A DNA stretch of 64,000 nt from Geothrix limicola (lineage in GTDB: Bacteria > Acidobacteriota > Holophagae > Holophagales > Holophagaceae). Position numbers and translations under genes: made by a program. The DNA is taken from the NCBI RefSeq assembly GCF_030268085.1, contig NZ_BSDE01000008.1:62001-126000 (forward strand). Direction: 5' to 3'. Shown in pieces: positions 15,870-24,236 of this stretch (positions are counted from its first letter, which is position 1; the number at the start of each line of letters is the position of its first letter). The notes beneath the pieces are model-generated. The model ran no database searches. It saw nothing but the letters and a program-made list of their open reading frames with translations, and was not told where the DNA came from.

Positions 15870-17084
15870 TCAGACCCGGATGCGGCTGCCCGCCTTGGCC
15901 TGGGCGATGACCTGCCGGATGGCGGCCACGGTCTGGTCCTGGTCCGCCTCGCTGAGGCCTGGCCACAGGGGCAGGCTCATGAGCCGCTCGCCGCTCCATT
16001 CGCTGTGGGGCAGACCGTCCTTGGGCAGGTGTTGGGGATTCGCCGCGTAGAAGTCCCGGTACCAGGGGTGGACGTGGGCGGGGCGGTAGTGGATGCCCGT
16101 GCCGATGTTCTCGTCCTTCAGGGCCGCCACGAAGGCATCGCGGTCCAGCCCCAGCTTCTCGGGGTGGATGCGCAGCACGAAGAGGTGGAAGCAGTGGCCG
16201 TGGTCGGCGTCGCCGGCCCAGGGCAGCATCACCTCGTCGATGTCCTTCATCAGGTCGAGGTAGCGGTGGAAGAGCACGCCGCGCCGGGCGTTGAAGCCGT
16301 CCAGCTTGTCGATCTGGTGCAGCCCCATGGCCGCCTGCAGATCCATGAAGTTGGCCTTGCGGGCGGGCTCGTAGACCTCGGTATGCGGGCTGCCTTCTTT
16401 GGCGAAGCGCTTCCAGGCGTCGCGGTCGATGCCGTGGAAGCGCAGGCGCTTGATACGGCTTTCGTAGTCATCGTTGAAGAAGGCGATGGCGCCGCCTTCG
16501 CCCGTGGTCATGTTCTTGTTCGGGTGGAAGCTGTAGACGCTCATGATTGAGCGGGGATTGCCGCCGATCTTGGTGCCCTTGTAGTGAGCGCCCATGGCCT
16601 GGGCCGCGTCCTCGATCACCCAGAGGCCGTGCTTCTCGGCGATCTGCCAGATGGCCTCCATGGGGCAAGGCAGGCCCGTGAGGTGCACCGGAATGATGCC
16701 CTTGGTGCGGGGCGTGATGGCAGCCTCGATCCTGGCGGGGTCGATGTTGAGCGTCACCGGATCGATGTCCACCAGCACGGGCACGCCGCCCTGCAGCACC
16801 ACCGTGCTGAGGGTGCTCACCCAGGTCAGCGAGGTGGTGATGACCTCGTCACCGGGCTGCAGGTTCAACACCTGCATGGTGATCTCCTGGGCCGTGGTGG
16901 CGCTGTTCATGGCCAGGCAGTGGGGCACGCCGTTGTAAGCCTTCAGCCGGTCTTCGAACTTGGCCGACTTCGGCCCCGTGGTGATCCAGCCGCTGTGGAT
17001 GGTGTCGATGATCTCGGCGATCTCCTCTTCGCCCACCATGGGGCGGGTGAAGGGGAGGAAGTCGGGGCGGCGGACATAGGCCAT
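15870..17084 (-). CDS. DegT/DnrJ/EryC1/StrS-family PLP aminotransferase
   Basis: A 404-aa PLP-dependent sugar aminotransferase. The PLP Lys190 lies in SFHPNKNMTTGEGG, preceded by VIEDAAQAMGA (the Asp contacting the pyridine ring), and the end has GIHYRPAHVHPWY. This is the ArnB/WecE/PseC fold that transfers an amino group to a nucleotide-linked 4-keto sugar for surface polysaccharide or lipid A decoration. The start ATG 17084 has GGAG 5 bases upstream; the longer frame is rejected. No other sugar-modification genes adjoin it, so the exact sugar cannot be stated. Confidence 0.9.
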   Translation of the reverse strand: MAYVRRPDFLPFTRPMVGEEEIAEIIDTIHSGWITTGPKSAKFEDRLKAYNGVPHCLAMNSATTAQEITMQVLNLQPGDEVITTSLTWVSTLSTVVLQGGVPVLVDIDPVTLNIDPARIEAAITPRTKGIIPVHLTGLPCPMEAIWQIAEKHGLWVIEDAAQAMGAHYKGTKIGGNPRSIMSVYSFHPNKNMTTGEGGAIAFFNDDYESRIKRLRFHGIDRDAWKRFAKEGSPHTEVYEPARKANFMDLQAAMGLHQIDKLDGFNARRGVLFHRYLDLMKDIDEVMLPWAGDADHGHCFHLFVLRIHPEKLGLDRDAFVAALKDENIGTGIHYRPAHVHPWYRDFYAANPQHLPKDGLPHSEWSGERLMSLPLWPGLSEADQDQTVAAIRQVIAQAKAGSRIRV

Positions 17085-17148
17085 GGAAGCTCCGCGAAAA
17101 CGACCATTGTAGCCAACCGCCGGGCCGAGCCCCCGCGCAGACAACAGA

Positions 17149-17171
17149 CCGGCGGGCACGGGGCCCGCCGG
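17149..17171 (-). terminator. Hairpin terminator after the first Phi_1 gene
   Basis: The 9-bp stem CCGGCGGGC / GCCCGCCGG has a 5-base loop and lies 26 bp after the stop codon on the minus strand. Only a weak T-rich tail follows. The same stem sequence ends the second Phi_1 gene. Confidence 0.6.
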
Positions 17172-17196
17172 AGAGGTGGATTCTGGCCTGTTGGGA

Positions 17197-18141
17197 CTAC
17201 TGCATCAGGCAGTACTGGCTGCTCCCCACGAACTTCACATTGCGCTGGATGAGGTAGTTCCTCGAGCCCATGGTCACGTTGTAATAGGCCCCGTTGGACC
17301 CCAGCGTGCTGGTACCGAAGGTCCAGGCGCAGTCATCGCCATTCTCGTATCCCGTGCGGGCGTACCAGGTCTTGCCGTCGGGATCGGTGGTCGCTTCTTC
17401 CAGTTCATGGGCCAGCACGGAGACCATGCCGTCCACGCCGGCATTGCCGTTGGGGCCGACGCTCTGGGCGGCGCAGGAGGTGATGCAGCGGGCCGCGTTG
17501 CCGATGAAGGCGTAGCGGTGGTTGGAGCCGTTGATGGTGCCCCAGGAATGCCAGCCGCAGTACTGGGTGCAGAAGCCCGAGGATTCGTTCACATCCGACG
17601 AGGTCAGCACGAAGTAGATGCCTGTCGCGTCATTGGGCAGGTGCCCGCCCGTGATGGCATCCGAGACGATGGACTGGATGTTCGCGTCCGACAGGCTCGC
17701 GCCGTAGGGATAGGCCACGGAGGTGGCGCCGCCGTAGGTCACGTTGCCCGTGATGCCGGAGCCCGTGTAGGTGGAATTGATCTTGAAGTAGGGCGAGCCG
17801 CCGATGGCGTTGAAGAAATCGCTGATGATCTGCTGACCGCCGGCGGTATCCGTGCCATTGCCCTGGGCCCAGTTGCCGTACCAGATGATGTAGGCGGTGG
17901 GCGTGGTGATCACCTGCCCGCCGTGATTGGTGAGCTGCGAGCGCCGACTCAGGGGGGAAGTCGAGCCGACCGTGGGGGCGCCGTAGACGCTCGCGGAATT
18001 GCCTTCATACATGCGGTGGTGGATGATCTCGCTGCCGTTCTCGGCGAAGTGGGAACTGCGCCCTTCCTGGGCGAAGGCGGCTGGCATCGCGAGGGCTGCC
18101 AGAACCAGGCCGGTGAGGTGGAGCTTGACGAGGGTCTTCAT
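17197..18141 (-). CDS. Secreted EXORDIUM/Phi_1-family protein, copy 1
   Basis: A 314-aa protein with a Sec signal peptide (about 1-24, cleavage after AFA). The body matches the phosphate-induced protein 1 / EXORDIUM family (PF04674), best known from plant cell walls: YIIWYGNWAQGNGTD, FFNAIGGSPYFKI, VAYPYGASLSDANIQSIVSD, FVLTSSDVNESSGFC, SVLAHELEEATTDPDG. The HELEE motif is metalloprotease-like, but no activity is established for the family. Six or more Cys residues suggest disulfides. The start ATG is preceded by AAGGAG. It is paralogous to the gene at 18608-19525, each with its own leader and terminator. Location: periplasm or outside. Confidence 0.85.
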   Translation of the reverse strand: MKTLVKLHLTGLVLAALAMPAAFAQEGRSSHFAENGSEIIHHRMYEGNSASVYGAPTVGSTSPLSRRSQLTNHGGQVITTPTAYIIWYGNWAQGNGTDTAGGQQIISDFFNAIGGSPYFKINSTYTGSGITGNVTYGGATSVAYPYGASLSDANIQSIVSDAITGGHLPNDATGIYFVLTSSDVNESSGFCTQYCGWHSWGTINGSNHRYAFIGNAARCITSCAAQSVGPNGNAGVDGMVSVLAHELEEATTDPDGKTWYARTGYENGDDCAWTFGTSTLGSNGAYYNVTMGSRNYLIQRNVKFVGSSQYCLMQ

Positions 18142-18327
18142 GGTGCTCCTTGTGGGGAAGTGTGTTGGGGGGGAGATGCCGGGCGTTCCGTGGTGGAAAG
18201 CCCAGAGGAAATCCGACCGTTGGGGCCCGGGCGACGCTGCGCCGGGCCGGAAGGCTTCCGCTGGTCATGCCCGATCGTTCAACACCCAGGACACGCGACC
18301 AGACAGGAGTCCGCGATCAGTTGGCAG

Positions 18328-18351
18328 AAAGAACGTTTGGACAGGAGTCTA
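18328..18351 (-). promoter_or_regulatory. 24-bp element upstream of Phi_1 copy 1
   Basis: The minus-strand sequence TAGACTCCTGTCCAAACG continues to TTCTTT. It is identical to 19711-19734 and begins 187 bp upstream of the start codon; the other copy has 186 bp. The sequence between element and gene differs in the two loci, so the element is conserved on its own. An extra GACTCCTGTC occurs at 18301-18310. It is probably a promoter or activator site; AT-rich DNA lies just upstream (18360-18480). Confidence 0.6.
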
Positions 18352-18540
18352 GGCATTGAAATTCATTCTCACAACCATTTATTTTTTTACCAATATCAAC
18401 CGAAATATCATTTAAATCTATCATTCGCACATACATATTTTATCTTCCAAGATATCGATAACATGTAAAAAACAGTCAAAACACTTTCGCCAACGAAGAA
18501 TGTCAAAGCTGCACGGAGAAGGGTGGCCCCCGGCTTCTCT
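18352..18540. other. AT-rich intergenic island
   Basis: Bases about 18360-18480 are very AT-rich compared with the surrounding high-G+C DNA and hold no gene. The segment sits upstream of the shared 24-bp element. A second, shorter AT-rich segment lies upstream of the other copy (19735-19810). They may be UP-element-like or H-NS-type binding DNA. Confidence 0.4.
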
Positions 18541-18544
18541 GCGC

Positions 18545-18573
18545 AAAAAAAACCGGCGGGCTCGGCCCGCCGG
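18545..18573 (-). terminator. Rho-independent terminator after the second Phi_1 gene
   Basis: On the minus strand a 9-bp perfect stem CCGGCGGGC / GCCCGCCGG with a 3-base loop is followed by eight T. It lies 34 bp beyond the stop codon. Confidence 0.92.
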
Positions 18574-18607
18574 GAAGATCAGAAGATCCTGTTTTGAAAC
18601 GGGTGAC

Positions 18608-19525
18608 TTACTTCACCAGGGCGCAGTACTGGCCGGTGGAGCGGAAGGTGACGTTGCGCTGGATGAGGAAATCGCGGGTGCCGAGCTTCATGTTGGCGTA
18701 GGCGCCATTTGCGGTCAGGTACGTGGTGCCGAAGGTCCAGGCGCAGGAATCGCCGTTCTCGGCGCCGCGGCGGGTCTTCCAGGTGGCGATGTCGGGATCG
18801 GTGGTGGCTTCCTCCAGCTCATGGGCGAGCACGGAGACCATGCCGTCGACGCCGGCATTGCCGTTGGGGCCCACGCTCTGGGCGGCGCAGGAGGTGATGC
18901 AGCGGGCGGCATTGCCGATGAAGCCGTAGCGGTGGTTGGAACCGGCGATGGTGCCGTGGGTGTGCCAGCCGCAGTACTGGGAGCAGAAGCCCGAAGCCTC
19001 GTTCACGTCCGAAGAGGTGAGCACGAAGTAGAGGCCCGTGGCGTCGTTGGGCAGGTGGCCGCCGGTGATGGCGTCCGACACGATGGACTGGATGTTGGCA
19101 TCCGAAAGGCTCGCGCCGTACGGGTAGGCCACGGTGGTGGCACCGCCGTAATTGACGTTGCCCGTGATCCCGGAGCCCGGGTAGGTCTGCTGGATGTTGA
19201 AGTAGGGCGAACCACCGATGGTGTTGAAGAAGTCCGTCACGATCTGCTGGCCCGAAGCCGTGTCAGTCCCGTTGCCCTGGGCCCAGTTGCCGTACCAGAT
19301 GACGTAGACGGTCGGCGTCGTCATGACCTGGCCACCATAGTTCTTCAGGGGAGAGGTAAGCGCGCTCGTGGAACCGGCGGTGGGGGCCGCGCCAAAGGAA
19401 GCGTGGGGGCCGCCCTCGTTCCCGTTGAGCCGGTGATGAATCACCTCAGGAGCCTCGGCAAAGGCCATCATCCCGAGGGTAGCTGCCACGGTCAGCACGA
19501 GGGTGCGGTGCAAGCGGAGGTGCAT
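18608..19525 (-). CDS. Secreted EXORDIUM/Phi_1-family protein, copy 2
   Basis: A 305-aa paralogue of the preceding gene with a signal peptide (about 1-24, ending AEA). It shares long identical stretches with copy 1, for instance VAYPYGASLSDANIQSIVSD, ITSCAAQSVGPNGNAGVDG and SVLAHELEEATTDPD, while the N-terminal 60 and C-terminal 40 residues diverge. Family and location are as for copy 1. The duplication is tandem, with about 470 bp between the genes. The conserved 24-bp element and the terminator stem were duplicated as well, so both are independent transcription units under probably the same control. Confidence 0.85.
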   Translation of the reverse strand: MHLRLHRTLVLTVAATLGMMAFAEAPEVIHHRLNGNEGGPHASFGAAPTAGSTSALTSPLKNYGGQVMTTPTVYVIWYGNWAQGNGTDTASGQQIVTDFFNTIGGSPYFNIQQTYPGSGITGNVNYGGATTVAYPYGASLSDANIQSIVSDAITGGHLPNDATGLYFVLTSSDVNEASGFCSQYCGWHTHGTIAGSNHRYGFIGNAARCITSCAAQSVGPNGNAGVDGMVSVLAHELEEATTDPDIATWKTRRGAENGDSCAWTFGTTYLTANGAYANMKLGTRDFLIQRNVTFRSTGQYCALVK

Positions 19526-19609
19526 GGGGCTCCTTACGAAAAGAAAAAGTGGAGGATGAGGGAGCCCATGGATGGACCCCCGGGGGGAGAAGCAAGTGCA
19601 GCTCCGCCG

Positions 19610-19659
19610 GAAACGCCTGAGCGTTTCGAAGCGGACCTACCGGCGGGCGCACCCGCCGG
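19610..19659 (-). promoter_or_regulatory. Structured 5' leader of Phi_1 copy 2
   Basis: Two perfect hairpins lie in the leader: CCGGCGGG/CCCGCCGG with a 4-base loop (19640-19659) and GAAACGC/GCGTTTC with a 4-base loop (19610-19627), the latter bracketed by TCCGC/GCGGA. There is no T tract, so this is not a simple terminator. The copy-1 leader has a different hairpin (GGCCCGG/CCGGGCC, 18224-18248). It may act in mRNA stability or as a regulatory RNA; no known riboswitch consensus was matched. Confidence 0.4.
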
Positions 19660-19710
19660 ATCCCGGCCAAATCTCAGGTGGTGAGAGCTGACCGTGCGAT
19701 GGCTATCTGA

Positions 19711-19734
19711 AAAGAACGTTTGGACAGGAGTCTA
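19711..19734 (-). promoter_or_regulatory. 24-bp element upstream of Phi_1 copy 2
   Basis: This is identical over 24 bp to 18328-18351 and begins 186 bp upstream of its gene. Conservation of both sequence and distance between two diverged leaders argues for function. Confidence 0.6.
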
Positions 19735-19914
19735 AGAGAAATTTCAGTTTTCATGACATGTTAATTTTTGTTAATGCCAACCAATCAGTCTTTTACGTAC
19801 GCAAGAACAATCTTTGAGTTCATTTGCGAATGCAACAATCCCCCGAATCGACTCGGCTATCCTGGAGGACCCTTCAGCTTTTCCCCATGATCGAGTCCGT
19901 CGAAGGATCTCCAG

Positions 19915-20736
19915 ATGACCTTTCGCAGTTGCCTCATTCCAACGATCAGCGCGCTGGGTTTCGCCCTCCTTGTTCCAGCGCTCCAGGCGCAGACCAAGGC
20001 CCCGCGCGGGGCGAAGCCCGCGGAGGCCTCGCTGCAGGCCCAGATCGATGCCCTGCGTGAGGGCCAGGCGAAGCTGCAGAGGGACCTCGATGAACTGAAG
20101 GCCCTGCTCAAGGAACGGTCCACGCGCGTCGAATCGCCTGCGACGGCCAAACCCCAGGAAATACTCACGCTGAATGTCCACGGCGAACCATTCAAGGGAA
20201 GCCCCCTCGCGCGCGTGGCCATCCTCGAATATTCGGATTTCGACTGCTCCTTCTGTGCGAAATACGCCTCCGAAATCTACCCGTTGATCGATCACGCCTA
20301 CGTCCAGGGCGGCAAGGTGAAGTATTTCTTCCGGGACATGCCGAGCCCCGAGCACCCGAACGCCCTGTTCAAGGCCCGGGTCGCGCGGTGCGCGGGGGAG
20401 CAGGACAAGTTCTGGGAAGCCCACGACCAGCTCTTCAAGGATCAGCGCCCCTTCGACGGCGAAGGACTGGCGCGGTTCCGGCAATCACTCGGGTTGGAGG
20501 AAGCGCCGTTCACGGCCTGCATCAACAGCAACCGCTACCTCGATGCGATCCAGCGGAGCGCCATGGGCGCCTCGAGGATGCAGATCCGCGGTACGCCGGC
20601 CTTTCTCATCGGCACCCTCAGCGAGGACGGCAATATCCTCACGGCCAAGAAGGTCTTCCTCGGCGCCGAATCCTACGAGGCCTTCCGCGCGGCCCTGGAG
20701 GAGCTGCTCACCGGCAAGGCGCCGGCCCAGCCTTGA
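19915..20736 (+). CDS. DsbA-family thiol-disulfide oxidoreductase
   Basis: A 273-aa exported protein. The signal peptide is about 1-25 (ending LQAQ). A coiled-coil segment at about 38-70 (LQAQIDALREGQAKLQRDLD) is followed by a thioredoxin fold with the active site CSFC (Cys111-Cys114) in YSDFDCSFCAKY and the cis-Pro loop GTPAF. This is the DsbA/DsbG-like Thioredoxin_4 group, acting on disulfides outside the cytoplasm. The start ATG follows AAGGA. It lies just beyond the Cys-rich secreted Phi_1 genes on the opposite strand, so those could be clients (inference). The N-terminal coiled coil may mediate dimerisation. Confidence 0.85.
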   Translation: MTFRSCLIPTISALGFALLVPALQAQTKAPRGAKPAEASLQAQIDALREGQAKLQRDLDELKALLKERSTRVESPATAKPQEILTLNVHGEPFKGSPLARVAILEYSDFDCSFCAKYASEIYPLIDHAYVQGGKVKYFFRDMPSPEHPNALFKARVARCAGEQDKFWEAHDQLFKDQRPFDGEGLARFRQSLGLEEAPFTACINSNRYLDAIQRSAMGASRMQIRGTPAFLIGTLSEDGNILTAKKVFLGAESYEAFRAALEELLTGKAPAQP

Positions 20737-20755
20737 AGCCAGCCTTCATGAAGGG

Positions 20756-22273
20756 CTAGGCGATTCCCATCGTGATGCGCAGGGTGCTGCCTTTCCCGAG
20801 ACCCTCGCTGGAGAGCGCGATGGTGCCGCCCATCATTTCCATCAGGTGCTTGCAGATGACGAGGCCGAGGCCCGTGCCGCCGAATTCGCGGCTATGGCTG
20901 CCGTCCGCTTGCGCGAATTTCTGGAAGAGCCGGGCCTGGGCTTCTTGGCTCACGCCGATGCCCGTATCCACCACCAGCAGGGTGATGGTGCCCGGATGGC
21001 GTTCCACCTGGATGGCGACGCTGCCCTCCTTGGTGAACTTGAGGGCGTTGGAGAGCAGGTTGAGCAGCACCTGCTTGAGGCGGTTGGGATCCACGATCAC
21101 GTCGGGGATGTCCTGCAGGACCGGCCAGAACAGCTCCACGCCGGGCTTGCGCGGATAGGCCTCGGCGATGGGCTTCACCTCTTCCAGAAGGACCGCCAGG
21201 TTGAAGGGCTCGGGATGCACCTCCAGCTTGCCGGATTCGATCTTGGCCAAGTCGAGGATGTCGTTGAGAAGGCCCAGCAGGTGCTGCCCCGAGGTGTAGC
21301 TGTCCTGCAGCATGGACCGCATCTCCTCGGCATCGTCATAGAGGCCGTCCATGACCAGGCGCGTGAAGCCCAGGATGCCCGTGAGGGGCGTGCGCAGCTC
21401 GTGGCTCGTGAGGGCGAGGAACTCGCTCTTCAACTGGTCCGCTTCCCGCAGCGCGTCGTTGACGCGCTCCAGTTCGAGGGTCTGGCGCTGGAGGGTGTCG
21501 CGCTGCTCGGAGAGGTCGCGGAACAGCCAGGCGTTGTAGAGGGAGATGGCCGCCTGGCGCTGGAGGATGGTGATGGAATCCAGGTCCTCCTCTTCCCAGC
21601 GCCGGTCTCCCGGCATGGCGAGGATGGCAAATCCCAGCAACAGCAGCTGGTGCTCGAAGGGGATGAAGTAGAGCTGGGCGCCGTCGGTGCCCCGCAGGGT
21701 CGCCAGGGAGCCACCGTCGCTCCCGGCATCCAACCACTGGCTTTGGAAGAGGACGAGGGGCGTGCCCGGAAAGGGGTTGGGCGCGGGCAGCGCGAGGCTG
21801 GACCACTGCGGCCGGGGCAGCCCCGTGCCGTCCTTGGGGACGTAGCCCACCCCGCCATCTTCGAGGGTCCACACGACGGCCCGCTGGCAGTGGAATTCCT
21901 GGGCCAGCACGTCGAGCACGACGCTGACCACCTGGCCCCCCTTGGAGGTGGCCGCCAGGATCTCGGAGACCTGCTGGAGCACCTGCATCTGATGCGAACG
22001 GCGGCTCAGCTTGGCCCGCAGATCGCGGCTTTCGTGCATGGCCTGGGTAAGCTGGCGCTGGGTCTGCATGAGCTCGGCCAGCATCTCCGCGCCCTGGGGC
22101 CGCTGCCCCGGCGGCACGGCCACCTGTTTCGGGCCGGAACTGGAATGGGCTGAGACTGGATTCGGCTTGGGTCCAGAACCCGTCGTAGCGCCGGGCGCCG
22201 CCTTCGGACCCGAGCCCGTGTTCGCGGCGGGGAGGGACGGCTTGGGACCGGAGGACTGGTTCGCGCTGGTCAT
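20756..22273 (-). CDS. Soluble GAF-type sensor histidine kinase with SGPK-repeat N-terminus
   Basis: A 505-aa kinase. The start ATG 22273 is chosen because longer upstream frame runs into the divergent kinase gene. Residues about 7-50 are low-complexity with four SGPK repeats. A coiled coil (about 60-95) and a GAF-like domain (about 95-265) follow. The HisKA box is LTSHELRTPLTGILGF, the ATPase motifs NLLSNALKFT, DTGIGV and GGTGLGLVICKH. No membrane segment is present, so it senses inside the cell. No response regulator adjoins it. It is divergent from the membrane kinase at 22361; its 3' end faces the DsbA gene. Confidence 0.87.
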   Translation of the reverse strand: MTSANQSSGPKPSLPAANTGSGPKAAPGATTGSGPKPNPVSAHSSSGPKQVAVPPGQRPQGAEMLAELMQTQRQLTQAMHESRDLRAKLSRRSHQMQVLQQVSEILAATSKGGQVVSVVLDVLAQEFHCQRAVVWTLEDGGVGYVPKDGTGLPRPQWSSLALPAPNPFPGTPLVLFQSQWLDAGSDGGSLATLRGTDGAQLYFIPFEHQLLLLGFAILAMPGDRRWEEEDLDSITILQRQAAISLYNAWLFRDLSEQRDTLQRQTLELERVNDALREADQLKSEFLALTSHELRTPLTGILGFTRLVMDGLYDDAEEMRSMLQDSYTSGQHLLGLLNDILDLAKIESGKLEVHPEPFNLAVLLEEVKPIAEAYPRKPGVELFWPVLQDIPDVIVDPNRLKQVLLNLLSNALKFTKEGSVAIQVERHPGTITLLVVDTGIGVSQEAQARLFQKFAQADGSHSREFGGTGLGLVICKHLMEMMGGTIALSSEGLGKGSTLRITMGIA

Positions 22274-22360
22274 GGGCCTCCAGGATGGCCCTGCCCGGCC
22301 AAGCTGCCAAGGGGCCTGTCTCATAACCCTCCGGAGCTCCGTTTGCCCCAAGATAGGGAC

Positions 22361-23620
22361 ATGGCGAACCACGCCCCCACCTTCTCGCTCCAGCGCGTCA
22401 TCTTCCTTTCCGTTTCCCTGGTGCTCTGCGTCCAGGTGGGCTGGTGGATCAACGTGCAGATCCGCGAATCCGGCCGCCTGCTCGAGGCCCGCGTCGAGGC
22501 TCTCAACGCCAACCGCGCCGAAGCCTGGCAGATGGACAGCCTGAGCGTCCTCGCCTTCCTCCACGCCCGCCCCGATCCCAGCTCCCGCACCGGCGTCGTG
22601 GAAGGGCGCATCGTCACCCTGCCCAGCCTGCAGCAGCGCCGCGAGGCCATCCACCGCATGTACCCCCATGTGGTCGTCGTGCTCACGCCCACGACGCCCA
22701 GTGACCTGCCCCTGCTGGACGGCGCCGCCTTCCTCGCCCTGCGCCCCGAACCCCTCGTGGAGCTGAAGAACCAGCGCTGGCATTCGGTCTTCCGAGCCGC
22801 CTCCGAGGGCGCCTTCATGGTCTTCGCCGTGCTCAGCGGCTTCGTCGTCCTCTACCGGAAACTGGCGGAGGAACTGGATCTGAAACTGCGCCAGCGCAAC
22901 TTCACGTCGGCAGTCACCCATGAACTGAAGACCCCCATCGCCTCGCTACGCGTCTGGACCGAGACCCTCTTCACCCGCAGCCTCGCCGACGAACAGCGCC
23001 TGCGCATCCGCGGTCTCATGGAGAAGGACCTCGACCGCCTGCAGGAACTGGTGGGCAACCTCCTGGACGTGGCCCGGGCCGAATCCGGCAGCCTCGTGCT
23101 GCACCTCGCGCCACTGGAGCTGAAGCCCTGGCTCCAGGGCATCTGCGAGGCCATGGATCAGCGGCTGGGCCCTGGCGCCCTGGGCCTCCAGCTGGAGTTC
23201 GCCACCGAGCCCCTCTGGGCCAACGCCGATCCCAAGGCCCTGGGCACCGTCATCGAGAATCTGCTGTCCAACGCCTACAAGTACGCCGCCGAGCCCCGCC
23301 AGACCACGGTCACCCTGGACGGCGACGGCGACGATGTGCTCATCGTCGTCAGCGACCTGGGCCACGGCCTGTCGCCCAAGGACCTGCCCCGCGTCTTCCA
23401 CCGCTTCTTCCGGGTGGGCGACGAGATGACGCGGCAGGTCGCGGGCACGGGCCTGGGGCTCTTCCTCGTGAAGGAGATCGTGACCCGCCACGGGGGCGAC
23501 GTGCGGGCCTCCAGCCGCGGCCACGGGCTCGGATCGGCCTTCACCATCCGCCTGCCCCGCCTGGCTGAACCTTCGAACGAGTCCTCGAACGCGTCTGCGG
23601 AAGGTCCGGCCGATGCCTGA
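22361..23620 (+). CDS. Membrane sensor histidine kinase upstream of an ECF sigma factor
   Basis: A 419-aa kinase. TM1 is at about 12-30, an extracytoplasmic domain of about 120 residues follows, and TM2 is at about 148-167. The HisKA motif is AVTHELKTPIASLRVW; the ATPase domain has NLLSNAYKYA, SDLGHGLSP and GTGLGLFLVKEIV. The start ATG 22361 is preferred over TTG 22343. The last 8 bases overlap the start of the ECF sigma gene, so the kinase, sigma and anti-sigma genes form one operon. No response regulator is in the operon, which is unusual; the kinase partner is unknown. Confidence 0.87.
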   Translation: MANHAPTFSLQRVIFLSVSLVLCVQVGWWINVQIRESGRLLEARVEALNANRAEAWQMDSLSVLAFLHARPDPSSRTGVVEGRIVTLPSLQQRREAIHRMYPHVVVVLTPTTPSDLPLLDGAAFLALRPEPLVELKNQRWHSVFRAASEGAFMVFAVLSGFVVLYRKLAEELDLKLRQRNFTSAVTHELKTPIASLRVWTETLFTRSLADEQRLRIRGLMEKDLDRLQELVGNLLDVARAESGSLVLHLAPLELKPWLQGICEAMDQRLGPGALGLQLEFATEPLWANADPKALGTVIENLLSNAYKYAAEPRQTTVTLDGDGDDVLIVVSDLGHGLSPKDLPRVFHRFFRVGDEMTRQVAGTGLGLFLVKEIVTRHGGDVRASSRGHGLGSAFTIRLPRLAEPSNESSNASAEGPADA

Positions 23621-24236
23621 TCCGGGACCGGCCCGGGACCCGCGTTCCGAAGGCGCCCTCGTCCAGGCCGCCTCCGAGGGCGACGCCGGGGCCTTCGAGG
23701 CCCTCGTGCGTCCCCACCTCGGCATGCTTTTCCGGGTGATCGACCGCATTCTCGGGAACGAGGCCGAAAGCCAGGACGCCCTGCAGGACGCCCTGCTCAC
23801 CCTTCATCGGGAATTGCCGGGCTTCCAGGGCGCGAGCAAGTTCAGCACCTGGGCCTACCGCATCTGCGTCAACCAGGCCCTCATGGCCCGCCGCAAGCGG
23901 GTCCGCCGCCGGGAAGACGCCATCGAAGATCTGATGCCACGTTTCGGTGACGAAGGGCATCACATGAACGTGGACATGATCCTCGATTGGAGCGAGGACT
24001 CGGAGGCGTTGATGAAGGTCGAACAGGCAGAGCTGAAGGCCAAGGTCCGGGCGGGCCTGGACCGGCTGTCCGACGATCAGCGCGCCGTCTTCGTCCTGCG
24101 CGACCTCGAAGGCTGGAACACCGAGGAGATCGCCCAGCACCTGGGCATCACCCGCGAGCTGGTGCGCCAGCGCGTGCATCGCGCCCGCCTCGCCCTGCGC
24201 GCCATGCTGCCCGAATTCGCCCCGGAGGGACGATGA
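23613..24236 (+). CDS. ECF-family RNA polymerase sigma factor
   Basis: A 207-aa group IV sigma factor. Region 2 (about 25-95) has DALQDALLTLHRELPGF and FSTWAYRICVNQALMARR; region 4 (about 145-200) has LSDDQRAVFVLRDLEG and the helix-turn-helix NTEEIAQHLGITRELVRQRV. The linker about 100-140 is acidic (MILDWSEDSEA). It directs polymerase to a small regulon, usually including its own operon. It overlaps the kinase gene by 8 bp and the anti-sigma gene by ATGA, so translation of all three is coupled. Confidence 0.92.
   Translation: MPDPGPARDPRSEGALVQAASEGDAGAFEALVRPHLGMLFRVIDRILGNEAESQDALQDALLTLHRELPGFQGASKFSTWAYRICVNQALMARRKRVRRREDAIEDLMPRFGDEGHHMNVDMILDWSEDSEALMKVEQAELKAKVRAGLDRLSDDQRAVFVLRDLEGWNTEEIAQHLGITRELVRQRVHRARLALRAMLPEFAPEGR

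Noticed and set aside
17176-18468. Plus-strand open frame opposite the first Phi_1 gene
   Set aside because: The minus-strand protein has a signal peptide and family motifs; the plus frame is compositionally biased noise.
19560-19735. Cyclic-di-GMP (GEMM) riboswitch in the Phi_1 leaders
   Set aside because: The stems are there, but the conserved GEMM core nucleotides could not be matched.
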